A DNA stretch of 43,629 bases from Rhodothermales bacterium (lineage in GTDB: Bacteria > Bacteroidota > Rhodothermia > Rhodothermales > JABDKH01). The position numbers and the translations under genes are program-made. The notes under the pieces were generated by a model that had not been told where the DNA came from, did not search any database, and saw nothing but the letters and a program-made list of their open reading frames with translations. Below are positions 7,307 through 16,432 of the stretch, piece after piece (position 1 is the first letter of the stretch; each line of letters starts with the position of its first letter). The stretch is taken from the NCBI GenBank assembly GCA_013002165.1, contig JABDKO010000238.1, positions 1-43,629 on the forward strand, written 5' to 3'.

Positions 7307-10300
7307 TTAATTGCTCGGATCATCGACAGTCTGCGCATTTCTCAGCTTCATTTCTAACTCTTTCCACTCTGCCTCCAGTTCGGAAAGTCTCTTCAACGCG
7401 TCATCACCCGGGCGATGCGAGGCGCGCGCAACCATGCTCATAAGATACCCGAGCTGACGATCGAACATTCGCGGCGGGTAGCTGTCGTCAGTTGATGTTT
7501 CGACCTTGCTCCGTAGTTCTTTGAGACCCGTTACGTACTCGGCAGTTGAATCAGGGGCACTAGCAATCGTTTCGTCAACTTCACTCAGCAGCGTGTTCAT
7601 ACTTGTGGCGAGGTCCCTGAGTTGGAGCGAAATGGACTCCTGTAATGCCAGATCGTCCTGTGTTACGCCGTCAGCTGCAACCCTGGGATCGAGCGTCACA
7701 TCGAATTCGCGATTTGAAACCACGTCTCCTACTCGAACTTTGGCGGTGTATGTGCCTGGCTTGACGAGTGGACCGCGATTTCGTGATCCCCGACGATTAA
7801 TTGGTCCGTAGTGCCGCATATCCCACGTGAACCGGTGAAAACCAATATTCGTTGATAATCGATCCGATATCATCGTGATTGGCGGTTCCCGCATTCCCTG
7901 CTCAAGATCGTCATCTATGCCCGCCGAATCACTCGCAAAGGACCGAATCAGGTTGTCATCGGAATCAGTTATGTCAATGTGGATCACATCATCGAGTTCG
8001 ATTCCGACATAAAAATCAATCGAGGGCCCGGGTGACGGGTAGGCTGGATCGGTGGCAGTGCGCTGGCTACTCCGATCCCGGATCAGAATCGCATCAGTGA
8101 TTGGGAAGACATAGAAATCGGAGTCGGCGACTTCAGAGGACCACAAGCGAATGGGATTAACATTGTCCAGTATCCAGAAGGAGCGCCCCATGGTCGACAG
8201 GACAAGATCGGTGTCAACCACTTTGATGTCTGTGACGGGCGTTACCGGAAGATTCTGCTGAAAGCTGTCCCACGACTCTCCGTCGTCGTACGATATATAC
8301 ATTCCGAATTCCGTGCCCGCGTATAGTAAGCCCGGCCGCTCGGTGTCTTCGCGCACGACCCGAGTAGGCGTATCCGGCGGAATACCGTTTGTCCCGGTCG
8401 TTAACCTCGTCCATGTTAATCCGTAGTCTGTCGTTTTGAAGATGTACGGCTCGAAGTCATTCAACAGATAGCGATATGCAGCTACATACGCCTTGCCAGC
8501 ATCGTGAGGAGACGGTTCGATCGACTGGATTCGACCCTCGGGTGGTAAGTCCGGAGGGGTGACATTGCGCCACGAATCGCCATTGTCGGTTGAAACATGA
8601 ACAGGGCCATCATTTGCACCCGTCCAGATTACGCCCTGCTCGAAAGGCGATTCTTCGATCACATACAGGGTGCTGTAGTGTTCCTCCCCGGTTATATCTC
8701 GTGTTATTGGTCCACCGGAAACAACCTGCCGCTCAGGCCGAAATGCTGTAAGGTCAGGACTGATGGTTTCCCATGTCGCCCCGTCATTTATCGTACGATG
8801 AACGAACTGCGATCCATGATAAACCACATCCGGATCGTGTGGCGATACTTCGATAGGTACAACACGTTGAAATCTGTAAGGCAGTTCCGCAGGATTGCGA
8901 CCATACATGTCAACGGCTCCCACATAGAACTGCATTTCTTCTCCGGTCGCTCGATTGTAGCGACCAAATCGTCCCTTGCAGTTTGCGTAAACAATGTTCG
9001 GGTCACCAGGTTTGGGTACGACCGGACCTGTCTCACAGCCTCCGATTGCATCCCAATACGCTCTGGGACCGCCCGGACGGTAATCAGGTGGGTAGCTCGG
9101 TACCGCGATGGTTGAATTGTCCTGTTGCCCGGCGTACAGCCAGTACGGAAACCGATCGTCGACATGTACCTGATACAGTTCTGCTGTAGGCTGATTTAGT
9201 TGTGTAGACCAGGTTTCGCCGCCGTCTACAGTCACATTGGCACCGCCATCATTGGACTGAACAAAAATATTACCGTCGTCAGGATTGATCCAGAGGTCGT
9301 GGTTGTCGCCATGTGGTGTGGACAGCCGTTTGAACGATGCTCCAGCATCAGTAGACTTGTAAAAACCTTCGTTGCCCACGTAGACGACGTCCGCATCGGA
9401 GGGGTCCGCATCGACATTCGTGTAGTAGAACGGCCGGTTCATCAAACCAGCCTGATTCGATATCAGCCTCCAGTTTTGACCGCTGTCATTGGATCTATAC
9501 AGACCTTCATTTTCGGGTTCCGTTTCAATCAACGCATATACTCGCGATGGATCCGCCTCGCTAACAGCAAAATCTATCTTGCCGACGAGACCACCGGGAA
9601 GACCTGCAGTGATTCTGGACCAGGAAGCACCACCGTCAGTTGATCTGAATATTCCACTCTCGGAATCATCGCCGGAGATAATCGTCCACGGCTTTCGCTC
9701 CGCTCTCCAAACGGCAGCATATACAATGTCCGGCTCCGATGGGTGGAGTTCAATGTCTACCGCTCCGGTCTGGTTCGAAACAAAGAGGACCTTTTCCCAG
9801 GTGTCACCACCATCAATTGTCCGGTAGACTCCACGCTCTTCCCCGGGTCCAAACGGACTTCCCATGGCCGCGACGTACACGACGTCTGGGTTGGTAGGGT
9901 GAATTACTACTGAGGCAAGTTGTCCCGCATTTTCAAGCCCGACACGGTTCCAGCTACTCCCGGCGTCTGTCGATTTATATATTCCCCGGCCGATGATCAC
10001 ATTGGAACGGATCCCGTCTGAACCGGTACCGACAAATATTATTTCCGGATTGCTGTCTGAGATATCGATAGAGCCGATGGATCCTGTATGAAAGTACCCA
10101 TCGGAAATGTTTTTCCAGCTCGATCCATAGTTCGTCGTCTCCCATAATCCACCACCTGTTGCGCCCATCAAGAAATATGACGGACGAGAAGCATGACCGG
10201 CCACCGCTGTTACTCGACCACCTCTGGACGGCCCGACCATTCGATACTCAAGGTTCTTGAAAGCATCAGTATTAAAGAGCATGTCAGCATGCTGATCCGA

Positions 10301-10393
10301 TGATTCGACAGTAGACTGGCCGGTCGCCGTGTCGCTAACAACAAGAAGGAGTGCCGTGATAAGTGGTACGAGACGTACGGAAAAAGAATGCAT
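7307..10393 (-). CDS. Exported VPS10/sortilin-like BNR-repeat beta-propeller protein (paralogue 1)
   Basis: About 1028 residues from ATG 10391-10393, chosen because it gives a clean signal peptide (hydrophobic VPLITALLLVVSD, cleavage near TATGQ). The frame is open for 14 further codons upstream without ATG support. After the signal comes KNLEYRMVGPSRGGRVTAVA, then at least eleven Asp-box/BNR repeats of the type S-x-D-x-G-x-x-W (for example STDAGSSWNRVG, TIDGGDTWEKV, STDNGDSWRNVT). These build one or two beta-propellers as in the VPS10/sortilin and sialidase-like superfamilies. A beta-sandwich domain with PGTYTAKVRVGD and a C-terminal helical region follow. Such proteins are abundant in Bacteroidota, Gemmatimonadota and relatives; no function is established, and no sialidase catalytic residues could be assigned. 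A paralogue with the same architecture sits at 24657-27878. It diverges from the methyltransferase gene. Confidence 0.9.
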   Translation of the reverse strand: MHSFSVRLVPLITALLLVVSDTATGQSTVESSDQHADMLFNTDAFKNLEYRMVGPSRGGRVTAVAGHASRPSYFLMGATGGGLWETTNYGSSWKNISDGYFHTGSIGSIDISDSNPEIIFVGTGSDGIRSNVIIGRGIYKSTDAGSSWNRVGLENAGQLASVVIHPTNPDVVYVAAMGSPFGPGEERGVYRTIDGGDTWEKVLFVSNQTGAVDIELHPSEPDIVYAAVWRAERKPWTIISGDDSESGIFRSTDGGASWSRITAGLPGGLVGKIDFAVSEADPSRVYALIETEPENEGLYRSNDSGQNWRLISNQAGLMNRPFYYTNVDADPSDADVVYVGNEGFYKSTDAGASFKRLSTPHGDNHDLWINPDDGNIFVQSNDGGANVTVDGGETWSTQLNQPTAELYQVHVDDRFPYWLYAGQQDNSTIAVPSYPPDYRPGGPRAYWDAIGGCETGPVVPKPGDPNIVYANCKGRFGRYNRATGEEMQFYVGAVDMYGRNPAELPYRFQRVVPIEVSPHDPDVVYHGSQFVHRTINDGATWETISPDLTAFRPERQVVSGGPITRDITGEEHYSTLYVIEESPFEQGVIWTGANDGPVHVSTDNGDSWRNVTPPDLPPEGRIQSIEPSPHDAGKAYVAAYRYLLNDFEPYIFKTTDYGLTWTRLTTGTNGIPPDTPTRVVREDTERPGLLYAGTEFGMYISYDDGESWDSFQQNLPVTPVTDIKVVDTDLVLSTMGRSFWILDNVNPIRLWSSEVADSDFYVFPITDAILIRDRSSQRTATDPAYPSPGPSIDFYVGIELDDVIHIDITDSDDNLIRSFASDSAGIDDDLEQGMREPPITMISDRLSTNIGFHRFTWDMRHYGPINRRGSRNRGPLVKPGTYTAKVRVGDVVSNREFDVTLDPRVAADGVTQDDLALQESISLQLRDLATSMNTLLSEVDETIASAPDSTAEYVTGLKELRSKVETSTDDSYPPRMFDRQLGYLMSMVARASHRPGDDALKRLSELEAEWKELEMKLRNAQTVDDPSN

Positions 10394-10452
10394 AGTAGCA
10401 GGCAGAATGACTAGTGATACTTTCGAAAACCCCAATGCTTAATATACTGTGA

Positions 10453-11604
10453 ATGAGCAACGCTAATTATAGATATCAGGAGACTGACGAGTTCTTCGCG
10501 CAGATTGCCGGAGGCCTTGAGGACATCGGTGCCGAGGAGATTGGTGAGTTGGGCGCCCGGGACATCGTGCCGGTATATCGAGGGCTTCGATTTCGTGCTT
10601 CAGCGGAAGTGCTTTACGGGATCAACTATAAGTCAAGACTCGTTTCGCGTGTACTTGCCCCGTTGGATCGATTTAATTGCCACAATACCGACTATCTGTA
10701 CCGGCGTGCCAAAAATATTGAGTGGGGTGATTTTCTTTCTGTAGACAAAACCTTCGCTATCTATTCCAACGTCGCCAACAGTTCGATACGTCACTCCAAG
10801 TATGCCGCGCTCCGCTTGAAGGACGCCATAGTCGACGCCTTTCGCGAAAAAGAGGGAGTCCGGCCGTCGGTGAACAGACTGAATCCCGATGTCTGGTTCA
10901 ACATCGACATACACGATAACATCGCCACGATCAGCCTTGAAACTTCAGGTGGAGCAATGCATCGTCGGGGCTACCGAAAGTCCACCGGTGCTGCTCCAAT
11001 TCAGGAGACGGCGGCAGCTGCCATAATCCGGATGACAGGGTGGGATGGAGCCAGAAAGCTCATTGACCCGATGTGTGGATCTGGAACTCTCATAGCGGAA
11101 GCCCTGATGTCGTACTGTCGGATTCCGGCCTCCTACCTCCGCAATAATCGGACTATCGAATCCATGCCGGATTTCGACTCGAGGCTGTGGGCCAAGATGA
11201 GTCAGACTGCTGACTCGATGATACGGCCGCTACCGGACGGATTGATTGTAGGCAGCGATATCGACTCACGGGTTCTCGCAGACGCACGCAAGAACCTGGC
11301 CGCTCTTCCAGGCGGTCAAAACGTACACCTCGAAGCTACAAACTGGCGGAATATAGAGAGCATTACAGACGCGACCATTGTGACCAATCCGCCTTACGGA
11401 CGTAGGCTCAATACGAGGGAGCCAATTGGAGATTTCTACAAGAGCTTTGGAGATTTCCTCAAGCAGCGTTGTACTGGCTCCGAAGCGTTTATATACGTAG
11501 GTGACAGGGAATTACTCAAGACAGTGGGTCTTCGGACGAAGTGGAAAAAACCGCTCGTAAATGGATCACTCGACGGCCGACTGGCCAAATACGAACTGTA
11601 TTGA
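10453..11604 (+). CDS. THUMP-domain class I SAM-dependent RNA methyltransferase, RlmL N-terminal type
   Basis: A 383-residue protein. Residues about 55-160 correspond to a THUMP RNA-binding domain; the remainder is a UPF0020-type methyltransferase with the SAM-binding motif LIDPMCGSGTLIAEAL and the catalytic motif IVTNPPYGRRLN, which marks N-methylation of a base. This matches the N-terminal half of RlmL, which makes m2G2445 in 23S rRNA, and stand-alone relatives such as Bacillus YpsC. The RlmK half is absent, as is usual outside gammaproteobacteria. ATG at 10453, 59 bp from the divergent beta-propeller gene. The rRNA target is inferred from family only; a tRNA target (TrmN/Trm14-like) is possible but less likely. 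Confidence 0.9.
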   Translation: MSNANYRYQETDEFFAQIAGGLEDIGAEEIGELGARDIVPVYRGLRFRASAEVLYGINYKSRLVSRVLAPLDRFNCHNTDYLYRRAKNIEWGDFLSVDKTFAIYSNVANSSIRHSKYAALRLKDAIVDAFREKEGVRPSVNRLNPDVWFNIDIHDNIATISLETSGGAMHRRGYRKSTGAAPIQETAAAAIIRMTGWDGARKLIDPMCGSGTLIAEALMSYCRIPASYLRNNRTIESMPDFDSRLWAKMSQTADSMIRPLPDGLIVGSDIDSRVLADARKNLAALPGGQNVHLEATNWRNIESITDATIVTNPPYGRRLNTREPIGDFYKSFGDFLKQRCTGSEAFIYVGDRELLKTVGLRTKWKKPLVNGSLDGRLAKYELY

Positions 11605-11651
11605 GACCCCGGTATCCGCTCGATTGCATTGTCGTTGCTATATTGCACGTT

Positions 11652-11679
11652 CGATCCGGGCGCGAATGATGCCCGATCG
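11652..11679 (+). terminator. Stem-loop downstream of the methyltransferase gene
   Basis: CGATC and GGGC (11652-11661, one bulged base) pair with GCCC and GATCG (11671-11679) around a 9-nt loop, 47 nt after the methyltransferase stop. The stem is GC-rich but is not followed by a T-run, so it may act as a terminator or mRNA 3' end stabiliser before the antiporter gene. Confidence 0.45.
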
Positions 11680-11730
11680 TGGTACAAGACCTCTCAAGCT
11701 CCTGCAATTTCTAATCAACCGAATTAGCCT

Positions 11731-14277
11731 GTGACCCACGATGTTTTAACAGGAATCGTCCTTGTACTCGTCCTTGGGATAGGATCTCAGTGGCTGGCAT
11801 GGCGCATTCGGGTGCCATCGATTCTCCTGTTGCTCGTAGTCGGATTTATTGCCGGTCCGGTCACAAGAATCATTGATCCCGCAGGTCTGCAAGGTGACTG
11901 GGTGTTCGCCTTCGTTTCTATATCGATCGGTGTCATTCTGTTCGAGGGAGGCCTGAGCCTCCGGCTGTCGGAGCTGCGTGAGGTAGGCACCGCTGTCCTG
12001 AACCTGATTACGATAGGTGTCATGATAACCTGGACCCTCGCTTCGCTCGGGGCCTATTTTATCCTCGGCCTGAATATCAGTCTGGCGATCCTCCTCGGAG
12101 CTATACTGACAGTGACAGGACCCACAGTCGTCATTCCGCTACTGCGTCACGTGCGTCCCACCGGGCGCGTCAGGGCGATTGCCAAGTGGGAGGGAATCAC
12201 CATAGATCCGGTTGGCGCTATCCTCGCCGTACTTGTTCTGGACACTATCCTGATTCTGAATGACGCGGGCGCTGCAGGAATTGAATTGACGGGGTTTGGA
12301 CCGGTCGCCCTACATGCCGTCAAGGGACTGCTGCTGACTATTACAACGAGTATCGGCATCAGCGCAGTCGGTGCAGCAACGCTGATTATCCTTCTTAGAA
12401 GGAGGCTCGTTCCTGATTATCTGCAGAGTTCAATCGCTCTTGCGATAGTGGTCGGGACGTTTGCTCTGTCAAACGTCCTGCAGCAAGAATCGGGTCTGCT
12501 GGAAGTGACGCTACTCGGCATCATCATGGCTAATCAGAAATACGTCCCGACCAGGCGCATTTCGGATTTCAAAGAGGATCTGCAGGTGTTGCTTATTGCT
12601 GCCCTGTTCATTGTCTTGAGCGCACGCCTTGAGTTAACAGCACTCGAGTTCATCAATGGGCGGGCAATAATATTCCTGGTAATACTAATCGTCCTTGTCA
12701 GACCGATTGCTGTCTGGGTATCCGCCTTCCGGACGACACTGTCGGGAAGGGAGACAACGTTTCTCGCCTGGATTGCGCCGCGTGGAATAGTCGCGGCAGC
12801 CGTGGCGTCGCTTTTTTCTTTTGAACTTGAAGAAGTGTTTCCGGCCCAGGCAGAGAGTCTCGTTCCGATTGTGTTCCTCATTATCGTCGGTACCGTTGCA
12901 GTCTATGGGCTGACCCTGTCGCCGATGGCGCGGTACCTGGGGCTTGCGGATCAGAATCCCAACGGTCTGTTGATTCTTGGCGCCCACGCGTGGGCCCGCA
13001 AGATTGCCTCGACGCTCCAGGATCTTGGTATTAAAGTCATCATCATTGACATCAATTCGAAAAACATTGACCTGGCCAAGCAACAGGGCCTTGATGCAGA
13101 AATTGCGAACGCTGTTTCGGAGACTGTTCTGGATGAACTGGATTTGAACGGTATCGGTAATTTTCTTGCCATGACACCGAACGATGAGGTCAATACTCTC
13201 GCAGCGCTGAACTTCACCGAGATTTTCGAAAGCAACGATGTTCTGCAACTCGATGCACGCATCGTCAAAAACAAGAGTGAATCAGATCGGGACAACACTT
13301 CCAGTTTGAGAGGACGGTCACTTTTCGGAGAAGGCGTCACGTTTTTTTCAATCAACGAGATGTATGACCACGGTGCTATTGTTGAAGTCGTTGAAATAAC
13401 ATCAACGCTTACGTATGAAATGATTCGAGAACAGTTTGGCGAAGATACTGTCTTGCTATTCGCGATTCGCGGAAGTGAGGTCCTTATTAACGCCTCCGAC
13501 ACAAACATCAATCCTGTTCCTGGCGACAAAATTGTCCTGCTTGCCATGGCAGACTCGGATGAGGCTCCCGGAAGGGAAGACACATTCTACAGTCGTCTGG
13601 TGGCTGACGCCGGTGTTCTGAATCTTTCCGACGATCTCTCCTTCGCAGATGTAGTCTCGCGCGCGGCTGCAGAGTTCGCAGTTAGCTTGCCGATCTCCGC
13701 AGATCGACTGGCCGCCGGTTTTATCGATATTGGAAAATCCGGAGCAATGCCTGTCTCTAACGGAGTAGCTCTTCCGCATTACCGCTTGAATACGATCGAC
13801 GAGCCAGCACTACTCGTTGTTCGAAGCGAGCAGGGGATTGAAGTGGAATCGGGACCTGGTGCTGCACCCGATGGCGACACGGTGTCTGCAATATTTTTTC
13901 TCGTAAGTCCCGAGGAAAGGCCCGGACAACACTTGCGCACCCTTGCCAATCTTGCAGGTCGAATTGATGACAGGCATTTCATTGATCGGTGGAATGATGC
14001 AAAGACTATACAGGAACTGAAAGAGGTGTTACTCCACCCGGACCACTATGCACACCTTGACCTGGCACGGGACTCGCAATTTGAGGGGATGACCATTGGT
14101 GAAGTCAGAGATTCGCATCGAGTCGAGGCTATCCTCGTAGGCCGGAATGGCGATTTGCACAGGCCCGATGCTGGCGACACACTGGAGGTCGGAGACCATG
14201 TGACCGTCTCGGGCAGCACGCGCGACATCGTACGATTCAGAGAGGTTGTAAATTCTGACAGCGCCCTGGTCGGATAG
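11731..14277 (+). CDS. CPA-family cation/proton antiporter with TrkA_N, EIIA-like and RCK_C regulatory domains
   Basis: An 848-residue, GTG-initiated protein. Residues 1 to about 400 form the twelve-helix cation/proton exchanger of the NhaP type (VGVILFEGGLSL-like segment, LTVTGPTVVIPLL, WEGITIDPVGAI with the conserved Asp, AWIAPRGIVAAAVASL). Next, about 410-560, comes a TrkA_N Rossmann domain, although its nucleotide loop reads GAHAWARKIA rather than the canonical G-x-G-x-x-G; the first RCK_C-like stretch follows (NINPVPGDKIVLLA). From about 630 to 775 there is a PTS EIIA (mannitol/Ntr-type) domain with the phosphorylatable-type His683 in GVALPHYR and His734 in GQHLR. A final RCK_C domain occupies about 777-845. 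The transporter should exchange Na+ or K+ for H+ at the inner membrane, gated by ligand and possibly phosphorylation. The same EIIA plus RCK_C cassette ends the permease at 17076-19187. Confidence 0.9.
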   Translation: MTHDVLTGIVLVLVLGIGSQWLAWRIRVPSILLLLVVGFIAGPVTRIIDPAGLQGDWVFAFVSISIGVILFEGGLSLRLSELREVGTAVLNLITIGVMITWTLASLGAYFILGLNISLAILLGAILTVTGPTVVIPLLRHVRPTGRVRAIAKWEGITIDPVGAILAVLVLDTILILNDAGAAGIELTGFGPVALHAVKGLLLTITTSIGISAVGAATLIILLRRRLVPDYLQSSIALAIVVGTFALSNVLQQESGLLEVTLLGIIMANQKYVPTRRISDFKEDLQVLLIAALFIVLSARLELTALEFINGRAIIFLVILIVLVRPIAVWVSAFRTTLSGRETTFLAWIAPRGIVAAAVASLFSFELEEVFPAQAESLVPIVFLIIVGTVAVYGLTLSPMARYLGLADQNPNGLLILGAHAWARKIASTLQDLGIKVIIIDINSKNIDLAKQQGLDAEIANAVSETVLDELDLNGIGNFLAMTPNDEVNTLAALNFTEIFESNDVLQLDARIVKNKSESDRDNTSSLRGRSLFGEGVTFFSINEMYDHGAIVEVVEITSTLTYEMIREQFGEDTVLLFAIRGSEVLINASDTNINPVPGDKIVLLAMADSDEAPGREDTFYSRLVADAGVLNLSDDLSFADVVSRAAAEFAVSLPISADRLAAGFIDIGKSGAMPVSNGVALPHYRLNTIDEPALLVVRSEQGIEVESGPGAAPDGDTVSAIFFLVSPEERPGQHLRTLANLAGRIDDRHFIDRWNDAKTIQELKEVLLHPDHYAHLDLARDSQFEGMTIGEVRDSHRVEAILVGRNGDLHRPDAGDTLEVGDHVTVSGSTRDIVRFREVVNSDSALVG

Positions 14278-14370
14278 TGCTTCGACGAACGTTCGGGGAA
14301 GATTGAAACACCCGCATCAGGGATCCGTTGACCGATCGAATTCTTCTGATTGGTAACACACTTCCGCTCA

Positions 14371-15753
14371 ATGACCTCAGCCATCCAACGTAGACGCGTA
14401 CTGCCCGTATTGTTCTTCGGCGTACTGATGGCTGCATTGGACATTGCAATCGTAGCCCCGGCATTACCGGCCATTCAGGAGCATTTTCTAATCGATGAAC
14501 GGGGCGCCTCTTGGGTGATTAACGCGTTTGTAGTGTTCAACCTCATCGGCCTGTCTTTGATGACGAGACTCGCCGACGTTTTCGGGAGAAAGGCCACCTA
14601 CATCGCCGATGTGCTGCTTTTTGCGGTAGGATCGGGCATCGTAGCTCTTGCGCCTTCGTTTCAGATATTGATTGTGGGAAGGTGTATTCAGGGACTTGCA
14701 GCGTCAGGAATATTTCCGGTCGCCAGTGCTGTTGTAGGCGATGTGTATCCCTACGAAAAACGAGGCCGTGTTCTGGGAATCCTGGGAGCTGTTTTTGGAC
14801 TCGCTTTTCTTATTGGTCCAATCATTGGTGGTGTTCTTCTGCGATATGGCTGGCCCTTGCTCTTCCTCATTAACATACCATTTGCGATACTGATCGCGCT
14901 GGTTGCGCTGCGCATGCTGCCTCACGGTGCGACGGGAAGGCGCCAGCCCGTTGACGTCTGGGGAATGGTTCTGCTGGGTCTGGCGTTAGCAAGTCTCGCA
15001 TTTGGTCTTAACAGAATCGAAACAGATGCCTTCGCGGCATCAATTATATCGACCCGCGTGTGGCCGTTCTTAGTCGTGTCTGCGATTCTGACGTTTCTCT
15101 TTGTTCGGGTAGAGAAAACTACGCCAGTTCCTCTCATTCGGTTGGCGCTGCTGAAAAATTCTCAGGTGAGACTGGCAGCTGTGTTCGCGATGGGAGCAGG
15201 CTTGACGGAGGCAGCGTTTCTGTTTTTGTCAGGATTTGCAATAGTAGGTCTTGGCGTAGAAAAGACTCAAGCGTCCTTTATGCTCGTTCCGCTCGTATTA
15301 GGAGTCATGATAGGATCACCCCTTGCAGGCAGACTTCTTGATTCGGTCGGTTCTCGTGCAATTATCATATCAGGATCGCTACTTGTAAGTGTCGGGATGG
15401 CCATACTCGGTTTTATGGAACCGGCATCTGTTTCGTACTACTCAGGATCCGTACTGGTTGGAATTGGTCTGTCGGGGCTGCTTGGTTCTTCAATCAGTTA
15501 TATCCTGTTGAACGAAGCGAAGGTGCAGGAGCGGACTGTCGCGCAGGGAATAAGCACGCTTTTCATTAGTCTTGGACAGCTCGTCGGGAGTGCCCTGATC
15601 GGTTCGACGATCGCCTCGTATACCTCCGCTGTTCATGGTTATCAGCGTTCGTTTATCCTCCTGACCGTCGTTGGGATCGTCCTCGCTTTTGCGGCATTGG
15701 GACTGCGAGGAAAAAACGAAGAAGTCGGGTCCGGCGCCGATTCTCCTGCATAG
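14371..15753 (+). CDS. MFS exporter, DHA2/EmrB-like
   Basis: About 460 residues from ATG 14371; an upstream in-frame GTG at 14350 is less likely because it adds only a short polar leader. The N-terminal helix LMAALDIAIVAPALPAIQ is characteristic of the DHA2 drug/proton antiporters. Motif A (LADVFGRKATYI, after helix 2) and motif C (FLIGPIIGGVLL, helix 5) are both present; motif C marks exporters. Length and hydropathy fit 12-14 helices, without the long C-terminal extension. It probably exports toxic compounds or metabolites with the proton gradient; the substrate is unknown. It follows the antiporter gene by 93 bp on the same strand and converges on a lipoprotein gene 35 bp beyond its stop. 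Confidence 0.9.
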   Translation: MTSAIQRRRVLPVLFFGVLMAALDIAIVAPALPAIQEHFLIDERGASWVINAFVVFNLIGLSLMTRLADVFGRKATYIADVLLFAVGSGIVALAPSFQILIVGRCIQGLAASGIFPVASAVVGDVYPYEKRGRVLGILGAVFGLAFLIGPIIGGVLLRYGWPLLFLINIPFAILIALVALRMLPHGATGRRQPVDVWGMVLLGLALASLAFGLNRIETDAFAASIISTRVWPFLVVSAILTFLFVRVEKTTPVPLIRLALLKNSQVRLAAVFAMGAGLTEAAFLFLSGFAIVGLGVEKTQASFMLVPLVLGVMIGSPLAGRLLDSVGSRAIIISGSLLVSVGMAILGFMEPASVSYYSGSVLVGIGLSGLLGSSISYILLNEAKVQERTVAQGISTLFISLGQLVGSALIGSTIASYTSAVHGYQRSFILLTVVGIVLAFAALGLRGKNEEVGSGADSPA

Positions 15754-15788
15754 GCAGTGAATCGGTGTGCCAGGTTGGGCTTGTTTAT

Positions 15789-16379
15789 CTAGTCTGCAGA
15801 CACACCCCTCACGGGCAATTTGGAAATAGCAATCAGCGTATCAGCACGTCCGTGGTGGAGATTTAGAACCACTGCCTGCGAACTATTATTTGCCCACCGG
15901 AGGAGACCGGTGCCAGCGAACTGTTTGAAATAGAAGTCATACGCCGAGGGAGTTGCCTCGTCAATGCTCATGTGGATGTGGCCACCACCTCCATCATAGC
16001 CTGCCGGGAGGATGGTTGACAACATGAATCTACCCGTGCCATCGGTAGCAATAGACCCCTGGATTCTTGCGGAAGATTCCTGTCCGGGAACGGACTCACC
16101 GTATTCTCCCTGGTTGTCCGTATGATAAAACGATATGACTCGGTTCGGGAGTTCCCGGTCAAACTCGTCGACCAGTCGACCCAATACGAGCAGCCTTTGG
16201 CCGGGCTCATCTTCGCTCACAAGTTGCAGGACATGCTCGCCGGCAGCCTTTCTGTAATTATCCGCGATAGTCAGGAGGTGATCGTCTGCCGGGTAGATGG
16301 TCCGGTCGATCGGCGTGCAGGAAGACACCAGTAGACCAAGACTCAGAGTAAAGAATGTGATTTTCAACACGTTGGCCAA
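15789..16379 (-). CDS. Lipoprotein with intradiol-dioxygenase-like fold
   Basis: A 196-residue protein with a lipoprotein signal peptide (LGLLVSSC lipobox; Cys21). The mature part has the order of motifs seen in intradiol ring-cleavage dioxygenases: RLVDEFDRELPNRVISFYHTD, then GEYGES, then TDGTGRFMLSTILPAGY, then HIHMSI. In true enzymes Fe3+ is held by two Tyr and two His; here HIH and nearby Tyr residues (in FYHTD and QGEYG) can be seen, but I cannot confirm all four ligands. It could therefore be an active envelope dioxygenase or only a fold relative, such as an exported transthyretin-like domain. It lies 53 bp downstream of the carbonic anhydrase gene on the same strand and may be the last gene of that operon. 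Confidence 0.7.
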   Translation of the reverse strand: MANVLKITFFTLSLGLLVSSCTPIDRTIYPADDHLLTIADNYRKAAGEHVLQLVSEDEPGQRLLVLGRLVDEFDRELPNRVISFYHTDNQGEYGESVPGQESSARIQGSIATDGTGRFMLSTILPAGYDGGGGHIHMSIDEATPSAYDFYFKQFAGTGLLRWANNSSQAVVLNLHHGRADTLIAISKLPVRGVSAD

Positions 16380-16432
16380 GAAAGTGTATTGCGTCTGTTC
16401 TTCTGGTTAGACGAAAACTTGACGCCGCAGGT

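Noticed and set aside
7302-7315. 14-bp palindrome AGCAATTAATTGCT at the stop of the first beta-propeller gene
   Set aside because: AT-rich and partly coding; no loop or T-run, so it is not convincing as a terminator or operator.
8597-9643. Open frames of 172 and 147 codons on the plus strand inside the first beta-propeller gene
   Set aside because: They lie antisense to a gene with strong domain evidence, have arginine/cysteine-rich random composition and no recognisable motif; they are shadows.
12685-13583. Minus-strand frames of 187 and 210 codons within the antiporter gene
   Set aside because: Antisense shadows of the TrkA_N and membrane region; rich in Ser/Arg without domains.
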